A program made the translations under genes and the position numbers. A stretch of DNA of 64,000 nt from Runella salmonicolor (GTDB lineage: Bacteria; Bacteroidota; Bacteroidia; Cytophagales; Spirosomataceae). The notes under the pieces are model-generated. The model worked only from the letters and a program-made list of their open reading frames with translations. It did no database searches and was not told where the DNA came from. Below, piece by piece: positions 14,711 to 23,645 of the stretch; within the stretch, counting starts at the first letter, position 1, and the number at the start of each line of letters is the position of its first letter. The DNA lies in NCBI RefSeq assembly GCF_024158025.1, contig NZ_JAMZEL010000006.1, positions 248,001 through 312,000 on the forward strand. Direction: 5' to 3'.

Positions 14711-17281
14711 CTACCGCAAAAACTCCACCTTCTCCCCAGCCTTCAAAACCGCATTCACCGCCAGTTCATGCACTTTTTTATTGCCAATCTGTATGGTTTG
14801 AACGGGTAATTGCCCGTGCAAAACGGTCAGGGTGGTTTTGAGTTGGGTGCCCTGTTTTTGCTTGGTGCAGGTGCCCCACGCGTAGCCGTTGGACCAGAAA
14901 AACGTACCGGGTTGGTCGTTGAAATGAAGGGTTTTTTCTACGCCTGAGTATTGAAAACCGCTCAGGGCCAGCGTGGAAGCCCAACTAATCATGGCGCGGG
15001 CGTAGTGGTGGCCGCACTCGGCTTCGTCGAAGGGGCTGCGCTTGGCACCGTCGTAGCGGTAGCGGATGTTTTGGATGCATTTTAGGCCGTCGTCGGTCAT
15101 GTTTTCGTAGAGCATTCCGATGGCGGCGGTGTATTCAAAGCCCGTCATCACTTCGGCAAAGTATGGGAATGGCACGGTGGGGCGGCCTTTGGGCCAGCTT
15201 GCCATGAGCAACGCGGGCTCGTCGGCCAGGGCGTAGGAGCGCATGTTGTTGAAATGCTCCGTCAGCGAGGCGCGGTAATTGTATTTCAAAATGGATTTCA
15301 GCGAGGTCTGCACGTTTTGCGGTTTCACCAAATAGCCCAAGCCGCACACGTGCGCCATGAATTGCCCCACCAATTGGTCCACCAAACAGCCCTTGGCCAA
15401 CTGAAACGGCGGAAAATCACCCTGCGTGCTGTTCCAACCCGATACAGTTCCCTTGGCAAATTTGCGTCCTACGGGCGAAATCACCTGTTGTTCGTAATAT
15501 TCACCGTTAAACAAATGTTGGTCGGCCCAGGTGCTGCCGCTTTGAAACAGGGTCTTGCATTGCTGCGCAAAAGCGGCATCGTGCATGGCTTCGGCCATTT
15601 TTTCGGCGGCTTTCAACGCGCCCAAATACCAGATCTGCATCTGCGGATTAGGCCCGAAATATTCCACATCCATCGTATTATGTTGCGCTCCGTCCATGAC
15701 GCCGTCGAGGTTGCCGTCCCAGCCGTCGGGCACCCACGCGAAGGCCAAGGCGCGCTTAATTTTCGACCAGTTTTTTTGCAAAAAAATGGTGTTGCCCGAC
15801 AGTTGCCAATCGCGGTAAAACTTCATGATCGTGCCCATTTGCCCGTCGGCGGCGGCCATGCCGTTGCCCGCGCCTTTGTTGAGCGGCAGTCCCACCCGAA
15901 ACTGCATGATGCCCGAGGTGCTGTCGAGGGCGTAGTTAAACTCCACGTCGCGCATGGTTTGGGCCAAGTCACCGAACAAAAAGGCCGTGGCCTGTTCGTA
16001 GTTCCAGACGTGCGTACACGAACCCGCGCACGAGCCTTCGCTGTCCATGACACCCTCCCAGCCAAACATCCGCCCGTCTTCGGTGCGGAACACGGTTTGC
16101 GAGCGCAACGTGCTGAGATTGAACAGCGCCGCTTCTTTCACGGCTTCGGGATAATCGCTTTTTAGGAAGCTGTTGACAAAGAGCAACGTCTCGTTTTCGA
16201 GTTGGGGCAATTGCGGCACGGCCTTTTCGGCCACGTCCCACGCGTCGGTGTAGCGAGTGGTGTAGTAGTTGCCCACGCGCTCTTTCGACCACGCAAAGCG
16301 GTTGGGAAAATGCCACGTGATAAAGAACGTAAACGACTCGGTTTGTTTGGGTTGAATCGTTTTCTTCACGGCCAACGACGCCATCGGGTCTTCATCGGCG
16401 ACTTTGGTTTTTTCGGTCAATTTTCCGTCGTCCGTAAAATCATCCCAAAAATCCAGCAACGCATTTTCCCAGGCGTTGGGCACGGAAGATGTGCGGTAAC
16501 TGACGTCGCCAACGGCGTTGGTACTCAGCGCAATCGTTCCCCAAGCGGGGTCGGCTTTGTCCACGCCATCGGAATACATAAAAATGCCTTGGCCTGCTTT
16601 TCCCTGCCGAAATTGATTTTTATTCTGCTTCGCGCCCGACGGATTAAACTCTCCTTTCCAGGATTTTGAGCCTTTGGAGCCATCTTTCCCCACAAAATTA
16701 CGCATCGAACCCGCCACTGAAACCGTCAAAGGTTGGTTGGACGTGTTAGTCACTTCGTAGGTCAACGCCGCCATCGGAATGCCACTGCGCTCGGCATCGC
16801 CGGGAATGAGGGGATTGAAGGCTTTGATTTGAACCGTAACGGGCAGTTTTTCGTCCGACAGATTTACCTGACCGAACGGATAAGCGGCGTCGAAACTCGC
16901 TTTGGCAAAGCGCGGCAAGCCGTGATGGTCCACGGGTCGTCCTTCCATGTGCTGGTACTCATGCGTTTCGAGCGGGCCGATGAGGGCTTTGGCTTGGGCG
17001 TTTTCGGTTGGTTTTTTGACGTAAATGGCGAAAAACGGAGCCATATTGCCCGGCAAGGTTGTACTGAATCCTTTTCCGGGACGGTTCATGATTTCCCAGT
17101 CCTGCAACTGCCCGCGTCCTCCCAACGATACCGTGCCCGTACCGATGCCACCGATGGGCATGGCAATACGCGTAAGATGCTGTTGGTCATAATGCTTCAA
17201 AATGGGCCACTTTTGCGGTTTCCAAGGGGTTTGGGCAAGGGCTTGGGTAGCGAGGCAGAGGAGAAAAAGGAGTTTTTTCAT
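14711..17281 (-). CDS. GH116 family glycoside hydrolase (glucosylceramidase-like)
   Basis: An 856-residue exported enzyme of glycoside hydrolase family 116 (bile-acid beta-glucosidase GBA2 type). It has a signal peptide (MKKLLFLLCLATQALAQ). The N-terminal GH116 domain opens with the typical MPIGGIGTGTVSLGGRGQL. The C-terminal (alpha/alpha) barrel contains the conserved acidic segment DGAQHNTMDVEYFGPNPQ and the GFEYTAAIGMLYE stretch near the end. GH116 enzymes are retaining beta-glucosidases/xylosidases. I do not assign the nucleophile residue with certainty. The ATG at 17281 begins the signal peptide, and an upstream ATG at 17317 would lie in the palindromic repeat. Confidence 0.9.
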   Translation of the reverse strand: MKKLLFLLCLATQALAQTPWKPQKWPILKHYDQQHLTRIAMPIGGIGTGTVSLGGRGQLQDWEIMNRPGKGFSTTLPGNMAPFFAIYVKKPTENAQAKALIGPLETHEYQHMEGRPVDHHGLPRFAKASFDAAYPFGQVNLSDEKLPVTVQIKAFNPLIPGDAERSGIPMAALTYEVTNTSNQPLTVSVAGSMRNFVGKDGSKGSKSWKGEFNPSGAKQNKNQFRQGKAGQGIFMYSDGVDKADPAWGTIALSTNAVGDVSYRTSSVPNAWENALLDFWDDFTDDGKLTEKTKVADEDPMASLAVKKTIQPKQTESFTFFITWHFPNRFAWSKERVGNYYTTRYTDAWDVAEKAVPQLPQLENETLLFVNSFLKSDYPEAVKEAALFNLSTLRSQTVFRTEDGRMFGWEGVMDSEGSCAGSCTHVWNYEQATAFLFGDLAQTMRDVEFNYALDSTSGIMQFRVGLPLNKGAGNGMAAADGQMGTIMKFYRDWQLSGNTIFLQKNWSKIKRALAFAWVPDGWDGNLDGVMDGAQHNTMDVEYFGPNPQMQIWYLGALKAAEKMAEAMHDAAFAQQCKTLFQSGSTWADQHLFNGEYYEQQVISPVGRKFAKGTVSGWNSTQGDFPPFQLAKGCLVDQLVGQFMAHVCGLGYLVKPQNVQTSLKSILKYNYRASLTEHFNNMRSYALADEPALLMASWPKGRPTVPFPYFAEVMTGFEYTAAIGMLYENMTDDGLKCIQNIRYRYDGAKRSPFDEAECGHHYARAMISWASTLALSGFQYSGVEKTLHFNDQPGTFFWSNGYAWGTCTKQKQGTQLKTTLTVLHGQLPVQTIQIGNKKVHELAVNAVLKAGEKVEFLR

Positions 17282-17300
17282 TTTGGTTTCATTTTTTATT

Positions 17301-17362
17301 GTACCACGGAGTTTCACAGAGTACCACGGAGTTTTTCTCTGTGAAACTCTGTGTCTCTGTGG
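17301..17362. repeat. Palindromic intergenic repeat
   Basis: A 15-bp stem (17307-17321 pairing with 17337-17351, one mismatch; core GTTTCACAGAG/CTCTGTGAAAC) is followed by further CTGTG repeats. The left arm is preceded and followed by a TACCACGGAG direct repeat. It sits directly upstream of the GH116 start and downstream of a gene scar, the usual position of palindromic repeats of this kind. Confidence 0.7.
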
Positions 17363-17372
17363 TTAGAGAGTT

Positions 17373-17432
17373 TTAATGCTTCGCAATCTCTTCCAAACTC
17401 ACGCCGGGCATTTTGCGCAGTAGTTCCGTTAC
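17373..17432 (-). pseudogene. 3' scar of a gene related to the DUF6786-like lipoprotein gene
   Basis: Reading the minus strand gives the last 19 codons of a gene: VTELLRKMPGVSLEEIAKH followed by TAA. The final residues match the C-terminus of the lipoprotein encoded at 19307-20554 (RRMLGVSLEEIAKH), and the DNA is also closely similar over about 40 bp. No start or body of such a gene remains; upstream it runs into the stop codon of the GNAT-nitrilase gene. It is best explained as the 3' stub of a gene replaced by that insertion, or a small duplicated tail. Confidence 0.65.
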
Positions 17433-18988
17433 AGAGTGTCTTTAATTTCCTTTTTACGTATGATTGAATAAATATCCGTTCTGCGGTCTTTTAGATTTCG
17501 GACACTTCCAAATTGATTTAATTCCCGCAGCATATCAATATCCACGTCGGCAATTAAAATCATTTCAGTATTTGGGGTAGCTTCCGCTTTTATTCCGTTG
17601 GTGGGAAATGAAAAATCGCAGGGGGTAAAAACCATGGATTGGGCATATTGAATATCCATGTTGTGCACTTTCGGTAAGTTTCCGACACTGCCAGCAATGG
17701 CCACATAACATTCGTTTTCGATGGCTCTTGCCTGAGCGCAGTTTCTCACCCTTGAATAGCCATTTTGGGTGTCGGTCAGAAAGGGCACAAACAGAATGTG
17801 CATTCCATCATCGGCTAAAATGCGGCTTAACTCCGGAAACTCAACATCATAGCAAATAAGAATGCCTATTTTTCCGCAATCGGTATCAAACGTTTTGATG
17901 GTGTTGCCGCCTTGCATGCCCCATATCTTTGCTTCATCGGGGGTTACGTGCAATTTTTCGAAGCGTTCAATACCTCCGTCTCTTTTGCATAAATAACCCA
18001 CATTGTACAAACGGTTATCAACAACTTCCGGCATACTGCCAGTGATGATATTGATATTGTAGGAGATGGCAAGTTCAGAAAAGCGATTTACAATGCGCTC
18101 CGTATATTCGGCTAACTTTCTGATGGCATCTGGCTCGGAGAGATGATTATAATCAGACATCAACGGCGCATTGAAAAACTCAGGAAACAGGGCAAAATCA
18201 GACCTGTAGCCTGATACTGCATCCACGAAGTATTCCACCTGCTGCATAAGTTCCTCAAAATTATTGTATAACCTCATTTGCCATTGTATCAGGCCCAATC
18301 GGATAATTGACTTTTTAAAGGCCGCCTGATCGGTGATTTTCTCGTAGTAAACATTGTCCCACTCCAGCAGTACGGCATATTCGTTGGAGTCTTTATCGCC
18401 TTCCAAATACCCTTGCAGGATGCGGGCAGGGTGAAAGTCGTTTGACAATTGAAAATTCAAAACAGGGTCGTGGATTTCTTTGTTTCGTACTTTTTCAATG
18501 TACTCTTTTGGGGAAATGGTATCGGAATATTGATGGTAATTGGGAATGCGACCCCCAAATACAATTCCTTTAAGATTTAATTTTTCACAAAGCTCTTTTC
18601 GGTAATCATACAAACGCCTTCCCAATCGCAGGCCGCGAAACTTGGGTTTTATAAATACGTCGATTCCGTATAAAATATCTCCTGCGTTGGTGTGGGTCTT
18701 AAAACTATAATTTCCCGTGATGGCTTTGTACGTATGTTTAGAGTCAACTTTTTCGTAGTCTACAATAATGGATAATGCACACCCAGCCAGCTCATTATCT
18801 ACTCTGATGCCCACTTGCCCCTCGTGAAAAATGGTGATCAATGTTTTGATGTGGTGTTCTTTCCAATACGCATTCGGCATACTGGAATAGGTCTCTATCA
18901 TCATTTCTTTGATCTCTTGGTAATCTTCTGGTTTCAGAAAAACCAACTCAATATTCTCAATTGATTTTGTGTCTTTGTTTGTCTCCAT
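17429..18988 (-). CDS. GNAT acetyltransferase fused to nitrilase-family amidohydrolase
   Basis: A 519-residue two-domain protein. Residues about 1-220 form a GNAT domain with the acetyl-CoA pyrophosphate-binding segment FRGLRLGRRLYDYR (118-131). Residues about 228-510 form a carbon-nitrogen hydrolase domain with the complete nitrilase triad E270 (LFPEFFNAP), K345 (FEKLHV) and C379 (ILICYDVEFPE). This fusion is a known family, annotated as bifunctional GNAT/carbon-nitrogen hydrolase. The substrate is not established from sequence; it should hydrolyse an amide C-N bond. It lies between the GH116 and DUF6786-like genes, with a gene scar abutting its 3' end. Confidence 0.92.
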   Translation of the reverse strand: METNKDTKSIENIELVFLKPEDYQEIKEMMIETYSSMPNAYWKEHHIKTLITIFHEGQVGIRVDNELAGCALSIIVDYEKVDSKHTYKAITGNYSFKTHTNAGDILYGIDVFIKPKFRGLRLGRRLYDYRKELCEKLNLKGIVFGGRIPNYHQYSDTISPKEYIEKVRNKEIHDPVLNFQLSNDFHPARILQGYLEGDKDSNEYAVLLEWDNVYYEKITDQAAFKKSIIRLGLIQWQMRLYNNFEELMQQVEYFVDAVSGYRSDFALFPEFFNAPLMSDYNHLSEPDAIRKLAEYTERIVNRFSELAISYNINIITGSMPEVVDNRLYNVGYLCKRDGGIERFEKLHVTPDEAKIWGMQGGNTIKTFDTDCGKIGILICYDVEFPELSRILADDGMHILFVPFLTDTQNGYSRVRNCAQARAIENECYVAIAGSVGNLPKVHNMDIQYAQSMVFTPCDFSFPTNGIKAEATPNTEMILIADVDIDMLRELNQFGSVRNLKDRRTDIYSIIRKKEIKDTL

Positions 18989-19306
18989 AGTGGATTTCTC
19001 TCCGTTTTACCTGCCTTTCGCAGGGGTACTACGGTGATTGGTTTTAGTTTTAACTAATTGATTTTAAGGCGATTGATTTGTTAATTGCCGTGGATGAACA
19101 AACGACGACTTCAGGCTTTTCTGCGCTGTTATTCGTTAAAATTGCGAACAATATACAGAAGAAACAAAGAAACAGTGGGGAAGTTTTCGTAAAAAAAGGC
19201 TGAATCCCAACGTGAATAAACAGTGGCAGCAACTTGGTGAGCTGCTGCCACAATAAATAAGTTGTTGGAAACAAAATAGGAGTGAATTTGAAGAAAATTA
19301 CCCAAT
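18989..19306. other. 318-bp intergenic gap
   Basis: No credible gene lies here. A 9-bp perfect hairpin (GTGGCAGCA at 19223-19231, TGCTGCCAC at 19243-19251) followed on the minus strand by an AT-rich run could terminate the downstream end of the DUF6786-like gene. Nothing else was recognised. Confidence 0.5.
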
Positions 19307-20554
19307 TTAATGCTTCGCGATTTCTTCCAAACTCACGCCCAGCATTCTTCTTGCCACGGCATTCAGCGCCATTTTATCGCCTTCAAAGTGGTAGGTGCGG
19401 CTGCGGTGAGTGAGACTTTCGCCCTTTTTGAGGGCTTTGGCGGGAGAGGAAGATTCCAGTTCATAAAACGGCCCCATTTGCGTACCGTCTTCTACGGGGC
19501 CGTCGTTGTAAGAGTTAGCAGCGTCGCCTTTGAAGGGTTCTTTCTGGATTTCCCACATGGCGTTGACGTAGTCGCCGGTGGGGTCCAAATCGTAGCTGAC
19601 AATCGTTAATACGCCTTTTTCAGCATCATAGCTTCCCATGACGGGCTTGGCAATGCTCGGCGGCAGGCCGATTTTACTGCGGTGTTTGCCGTCGGCTTTG
19701 AAGTATAACACGCTGTCTTCAACGATGAGGCGCTCGGCGGGGACTTTGCCAAAATAGCTGTCGTTGATTTTGCTTTTGTGGTCAGCGCCTCCCACAAATG
19801 GCACCACCACGGTGGTTTTGGGCGTAGGATTAAACATCCCCAAAATCCAAATGGAAAGCAGCCCCGTTTCTTTGTTCCAGTCGGCACCTTGATTGGTGAT
19901 GGTATTGACAGTTTCGTAGGCTACTGTTTTTACGTCTTTGAGCGGAAAGTTAATGGCGGTTTCGATGGCTATTTTACTGAGCGCTTCCACGCTGCGGTCG
20001 ATGACAAAGTCGAATTTTGTGCCTGAGTAATTGATCAGCGAGGCAGCTTTGCGAAAAACCGCTTTGGTTTTATCGGAAGAAACCAAATCAAACGGCTCAG
20101 AATCAATGACGGGAGGTACTTGCCAATCATCGAATACGAATTTCTTGCCCTCCTGAAAATAAATGGAAAACTGCCCGCCTTCGGGGCCAATCCAAAAGCG
20201 GTCTTCACCGCCGAAGGCGCTCATGTGCGGCGTGAATTTGCCCGATTCGAGGAGTTTATAATTAATCCAGCCGTAGCTGTTGCCAGAAGTGCCGTTGGCT
20301 GTGGAAGTCATGACGCGGCCTTGTAAAGCCCCAACGACGGCCACTTGGGCAGAATCATCGTCGGGAGCGGTAAGAACGATGGTTTGTTGGTGTTTTTTTA
20401 AGAATTCGAGATCGGTGCCGAAAGAGTTTGCAGTAGAAGACATGGTATCATTGTTGGAGGATGAACAGCTTGACATAAACGTCAATACTACCGAGGCTAT
20501 TCCTAAAGTGACTACGGCGCGGGCCGAACAAATGGTTTTTGAAGCTAAAAACAT
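19307..20554 (-). CDS. DUF6786-like lipoprotein
   Basis: A 415-residue lipoprotein: an N-terminal hydrophobic segment ends in a lipobox-like TFMSSC, followed by a serine-rich linker. The body contains FGGEDRFWIGPEGGQFSIYF and a late SLTHRSRTYHFEGD, features I associate with the DUF6786 family of Bacteroidota and Planctomycetota. Its role is unknown, though it is often found near sugar-utilisation genes. The C-terminal GVSLEEIAKH recurs in the gene scar at 17373-17432, which implies past duplication or recombination here. The start could be the annotated ATG or one closer to the hydrophobic stretch. Confidence 0.7.
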   Translation of the reverse strand: MFLASKTICSARAVVTLGIASVVLTFMSSCSSSNNDTMSSTANSFGTDLEFLKKHQQTIVLTAPDDDSAQVAVVGALQGRVMTSTANGTSGNSYGWINYKLLESGKFTPHMSAFGGEDRFWIGPEGGQFSIYFQEGKKFVFDDWQVPPVIDSEPFDLVSSDKTKAVFRKAASLINYSGTKFDFVIDRSVEALSKIAIETAINFPLKDVKTVAYETVNTITNQGADWNKETGLLSIWILGMFNPTPKTTVVVPFVGGADHKSKINDSYFGKVPAERLIVEDSVLYFKADGKHRSKIGLPPSIAKPVMGSYDAEKGVLTIVSYDLDPTGDYVNAMWEIQKEPFKGDAANSYNDGPVEDGTQMGPFYELESSSPAKALKKGESLTHRSRTYHFEGDKMALNAVARRMLGVSLEEIAKH

Positions 20555-20621
20555 AGCGTTTCAGAAGTATGGTTGATATGCTCAAAAGTAGTGAACCCCA
20601 GCCAACATACTCATAACAAAC

Positions 20622-20655
20622 AATAAGGCCAAAACACCCCTGTTTTGGCCTTATT
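20622..20655 (-). terminator. Terminator of the cytochrome c gene
   Basis: A perfect 15-bp stem (AATAAGGCCAAAACA/TGTTTTGGCCTTATT) with a CCCC loop lies 19 nt beyond the stop of the minus-strand cytochrome gene. The stem ends carry A/T runs, so it can act in either direction. Confidence 0.8.
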
Positions 20656-20674
20656 GGGTTACGCTCATAAAAGA

Positions 20675-21283
20675 CTACAACTTATCAGGCGTAATCGGCT
20701 CAGGGACTACATTTTTGACGGGCTTTGTACTTTTTAAATACGCAAAAATGGCGCGTAAATCCTGATCCGTCATTTGGATATAATTGGGCCAAGGCATGGG
20801 TGGCAGCAAAGGGCGTGCGGTTTTGAGACCCTTGTATTTCCCTTCACGCATGGCTGTAAAAAATTGCTCCTCGGTCCATTTGCCAATGCCCGATTCGTCT
20901 GAACTGATGTTGCCCGAAAAAGACACCCCCCAAGGCCCTACGGCAGCGGTATTGGTCATGTTAAACAAAACCCACGATGACAATTCTCCCTTGTTTACTT
21001 TAGGTAGCTTCATGGAGGCAGGATGCCCACCAAGCCAGTGATTTGGGTCGGGTTCGGGGCCTTGCTTACCCATGATTTTGGGCGTGTGGCAATCTCCGCA
21101 GCCCGCAATGGTGACAAGATATTCTCCTTTTTTGATGAGCGCTTCGGTATTGTCGAGCGAAATTTGAGCCGTGTTTTTGGAGAGTGGGTTTTCGGTGGTG
21201 GTAGTTAGGAATGTTTCTTTCGATGGTACGTTAAAAGCAGTGGCTGCGAACATACACAGCATCCCAGCAAGCGTTGTTTTCAT
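20675..21283 (-). CDS. Exported monoheme cytochrome c
   Basis: A 202-residue exported protein with a signal peptide (about 1-18) and one heme-attachment motif, CGDCH (C62, C65, H66). A likely axial methionine is in RPLLPPMPWPNY (M163). The C-terminal helix is typical of class I cytochromes (MTDQDLRAIFAYLKS). It would depend on the Ccm system encoded at the start of the window for heme attachment. It may serve as a small electron carrier or as the partner domain of a dehydrogenase. No dehydrogenase gene is adjacent. Confidence 0.9.
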   Translation of the reverse strand: MKTTLAGMLCMFAATAFNVPSKETFLTTTTENPLSKNTAQISLDNTEALIKKGEYLVTIAGCGDCHTPKIMGKQGPEPDPNHWLGGHPASMKLPKVNKGELSSWVLFNMTNTAAVGPWGVSFSGNISSDESGIGKWTEEQFFTAMREGKYKGLKTARPLLPPMPWPNYIQMTDQDLRAIFAYLKSTKPVKNVVPEPITPDKL

Positions 21284-21487
21284 GGTTGTGATGGTTGTTA
21301 ATGGAAATGATTATGACTGATTTTCGAAGACAAAACAACCTGAAATTAGTCCTGAAATCAATTCTATGGGAGGTGAATTGAGCGATTTTGGACATCAATT
21401 GTAAAAAAAAAGCAGTGACCGGTAGGCTATACGCAGCTGATTAAGACCAGGAGGAATAAGTAAATACTCCGTCTATAATCCTCTTGT

Positions 21488-21513
21488 AAATAGTTTTGTT
21501 ACAACTATTTTTT
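21488..21513 (+). promoter_or_regulatory. Hairpin and TAnnTTTG -7 box before the M13 gene
   Basis: TAGTTTTG at 21491-21498 matches the Bacteroidota -7 consensus TAnnTTTG exactly, 42 nt before the M13 start. No clear -33 TTTG lies at the usual distance. The same bases lie in an 8-bp hairpin (AAATAGTT/AACTATTT) followed by Ts, which could instead be a terminator. Confidence 0.4.
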
Positions 21514-21539
21514 CGTTCATAAAAACAACTCAGCCTTTC

Positions 21540-23573
21540 ATGAAATCCATTCCATCACTCGTTTATCTTGCGCTTTTCGGGGCCATTTTGGCCGCCTGCA
21601 AAACCGACAAAAAAGAATCGACCCGAACCACATTTTTTGACACAGCAGGCATGGATACCACCGTAAATCCAGCCGATGATTTTTTTAGTTATGCCTCGGG
21701 CAACTGGATGAAAAATACCCAAATTCCCGCCGACCAAACGGGTTGGGGCTCTTTTTATACCCTCTACGAAGAAAACCTCAACAAACTCCACGGTATTTTG
21801 GAGGAAAGCCTCAAAACAACGCATCCCAAGGGGAGTTTGGAACAAAAAGTGAGTGATTATTACCGGTCTGGGATGGATACCGTCACCATCGAAAAGAAAG
21901 GCATTGAGCCAATTAAGGCTTATTTGGCCGAGATTGATCGGCTCAAAACGTCCCAAGAAATCATGGATTATACGGCCAAACTGGAGTCGCCGGGGGGCGT
22001 ATGGGTGGGGTATTATGTGGCAGCCGACGAAAAAAATCCGGGCTACAATGCCTTGCAGCTTGCTCAAACGGCGCTTTCGCTGCCCGAAAAAGACTATTAT
22101 TTTCGCACCGATGCCGAAACCAAAAAAATACGAGACGCCTATAAAAAATACATCGCAAAACTGTTTAGCCTTTCGGGCGTAGACTCGACGACTGCGAAGA
22201 AAAAAGCCGAAACGATATTGGCCCTCGAAACCCAAATCGCCAAGTCGCACCGTAGTCCGGTAGAGCTGAGAAACCCCGAGCTGAATTATAACAAGTTTGC
22301 CATTAAAGACTTCTCCGCCTTGACACCCGGTATCGACTGGGCGCGGTTTGTGAAAACGATGGGTGCCCAAACGGATACCCTCATCGTGGGTCAGCCCGAT
22401 TATTACAAAGCCCTGAGTGGATTGCTAAAAACACAACCGTTGGAGGTTCTGAAAGACCGAATGAAACTGTCGGTGCTGTCGGGAGCGGCGTCTTCGTTGA
22501 CCAAAGCGTTTCGCGATACGCAATTTGAGTTTTACGGCAAAACCCTCAACGGACAGCAAGTGCCAAATGCCCGTTGGAAACAAATTACCAATGCCGTCGA
22601 CGGAGGATTGGGCGATTTGTTGGGGCAATTGTTTACGCAAAAATACTTCACCGCCGACGCCAAAGCGCGCATGAATGAGCTGGTCAACAACTTGCAGGAT
22701 GTGTACCGCGACCGCATCAAACGCCTCGATTGGATGTCGGACTCGACCAAGACCGAAGCCGTGAAAAAATTGGATGCGTTTATCAAAAAAATCGGTTATC
22801 CCGACAAATGGAAAGATTATGCCGAAGTGGAAATCGTCAGCGATAACTATTTTGCTAACAAAAGGGCGATTGCCATTTACGAAGGAAAACGCGATTTGGC
22901 GAAAGTCGGCAAACCCGTTGATAAAACCGAATGGGGCATGACGGCCCCCACCGTCAACGCCTATTACAACCCTACGTTCAACGAAATCGTGTTTCCAGCG
23001 GGGATTCTTCAGTTTCCGTTTTTTGACAATGCCGCCGACGATGCCATCAACTACGGCGCCATCGGTGCCGTGATTGGCCACGAAATGACGCACGGATTTG
23101 ACGATCAGGGACGCCAATATAACTACATGGGAATGCTGAAAAACTGGTGGAAACCCGCCGACGGCGATAAATTTAAGCGCAAAGCGATGGTGGTGGTGAA
23201 GCAGTACAGCGGCTATAAAGTGCTGGACAACATGAGCGTAAACGGAGAGTTGACTTTGGGCGAAAACCTCGCCGACATCGGTGGGCTTTCGATTGCTTAT
23301 GAGGCGTTTATGAAAACAAAACAGGCCAAAAGTGGCGAGAAAATTGACGGTTTTACGCCGCAACAGCGCTTTTTCTTGGGGTTTGCGCAGGTATGGCGCA
23401 TCAAAACCCGCGACGAAACCATGCGGATGCGCATCACCATGGACCCGCACTCGCCTGAGTTGTTTAGGGTAAACGGTCCGTTGGCAAATATGCCCGAATT
23501 TTATGAAGCGTTCAACGTAAAACCAACCAATAAACTGTACCGTCCAGATAGCCTGCGCGTGCGTATTTGGTAG
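21540..23573 (+). CDS. M13-family zinc endopeptidase lipoprotein (PepO/neprilysin type)
   Basis: A 677-residue lipoprotein (lipobox LAAC, Cys20) of peptidase family M13. The zinc site is HEMTH at 514-518 (H514, E515, H518). The third ligand lies in GENLADIGG (E575, with D579 stabilising). The N-terminal M13 domain starts with TTVNPADDFFSYASGNW, and the C-terminus ends with the family-typical YRPDSLRVRIW, where VRIW replaces the usual CxxW ending. Members cleave peptides of limited size in the periplasm or outside the cell. It is monocistronic and followed by a hairpin. Confidence 0.93.
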   Translation: MKSIPSLVYLALFGAILAACKTDKKESTRTTFFDTAGMDTTVNPADDFFSYASGNWMKNTQIPADQTGWGSFYTLYEENLNKLHGILEESLKTTHPKGSLEQKVSDYYRSGMDTVTIEKKGIEPIKAYLAEIDRLKTSQEIMDYTAKLESPGGVWVGYYVAADEKNPGYNALQLAQTALSLPEKDYYFRTDAETKKIRDAYKKYIAKLFSLSGVDSTTAKKKAETILALETQIAKSHRSPVELRNPELNYNKFAIKDFSALTPGIDWARFVKTMGAQTDTLIVGQPDYYKALSGLLKTQPLEVLKDRMKLSVLSGAASSLTKAFRDTQFEFYGKTLNGQQVPNARWKQITNAVDGGLGDLLGQLFTQKYFTADAKARMNELVNNLQDVYRDRIKRLDWMSDSTKTEAVKKLDAFIKKIGYPDKWKDYAEVEIVSDNYFANKRAIAIYEGKRDLAKVGKPVDKTEWGMTAPTVNAYYNPTFNEIVFPAGILQFPFFDNAADDAINYGAIGAVIGHEMTHGFDDQGRQYNYMGMLKNWWKPADGDKFKRKAMVVVKQYSGYKVLDNMSVNGELTLGENLADIGGLSIAYEAFMKTKQAKSGEKIDGFTPQQRFFLGFAQVWRIKTRDETMRMRITMDPHSPELFRVNGPLANMPEFYEAFNVKPTNKLYRPDSLRVRIW

Positions 23574-23586
23574 TGACTAAAAAAAA

Positions 23587-23618
23587 CGCCCGTTGATGAA
23601 AAACGACGTCAGCGGGCG
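23587..23618 (+). terminator. Hairpin after the M13 gene
   Basis: A 10-bp stem with one G-T wobble (CGCCCGTTGA/TCAGCGGGCG) around a 12-nt loop begins 14 nt after the M13 stop. A short A run precedes it, and no strong T tract follows, so termination is likely but not certain. Confidence 0.5.
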
Positions 23619-23645
23619 GTTAATGTGTCTTAAATAACAAACTCC

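Noticed and set aside
15254..16165. Long plus-strand reading frame opposite the GH116 gene (303 codons)
   Set aside because: It lies fully antisense to a clear GH116 enzyme. Its composition is an echo of codon bias on the other strand, and no domain or start signal supports it.
22425..23450. Long minus-strand frame opposite the M13 peptidase (341 codons)
   Set aside because: It is a shadow of the M13 gene, which has all catalytic motifs. The antisense protein shows no recognisable features.
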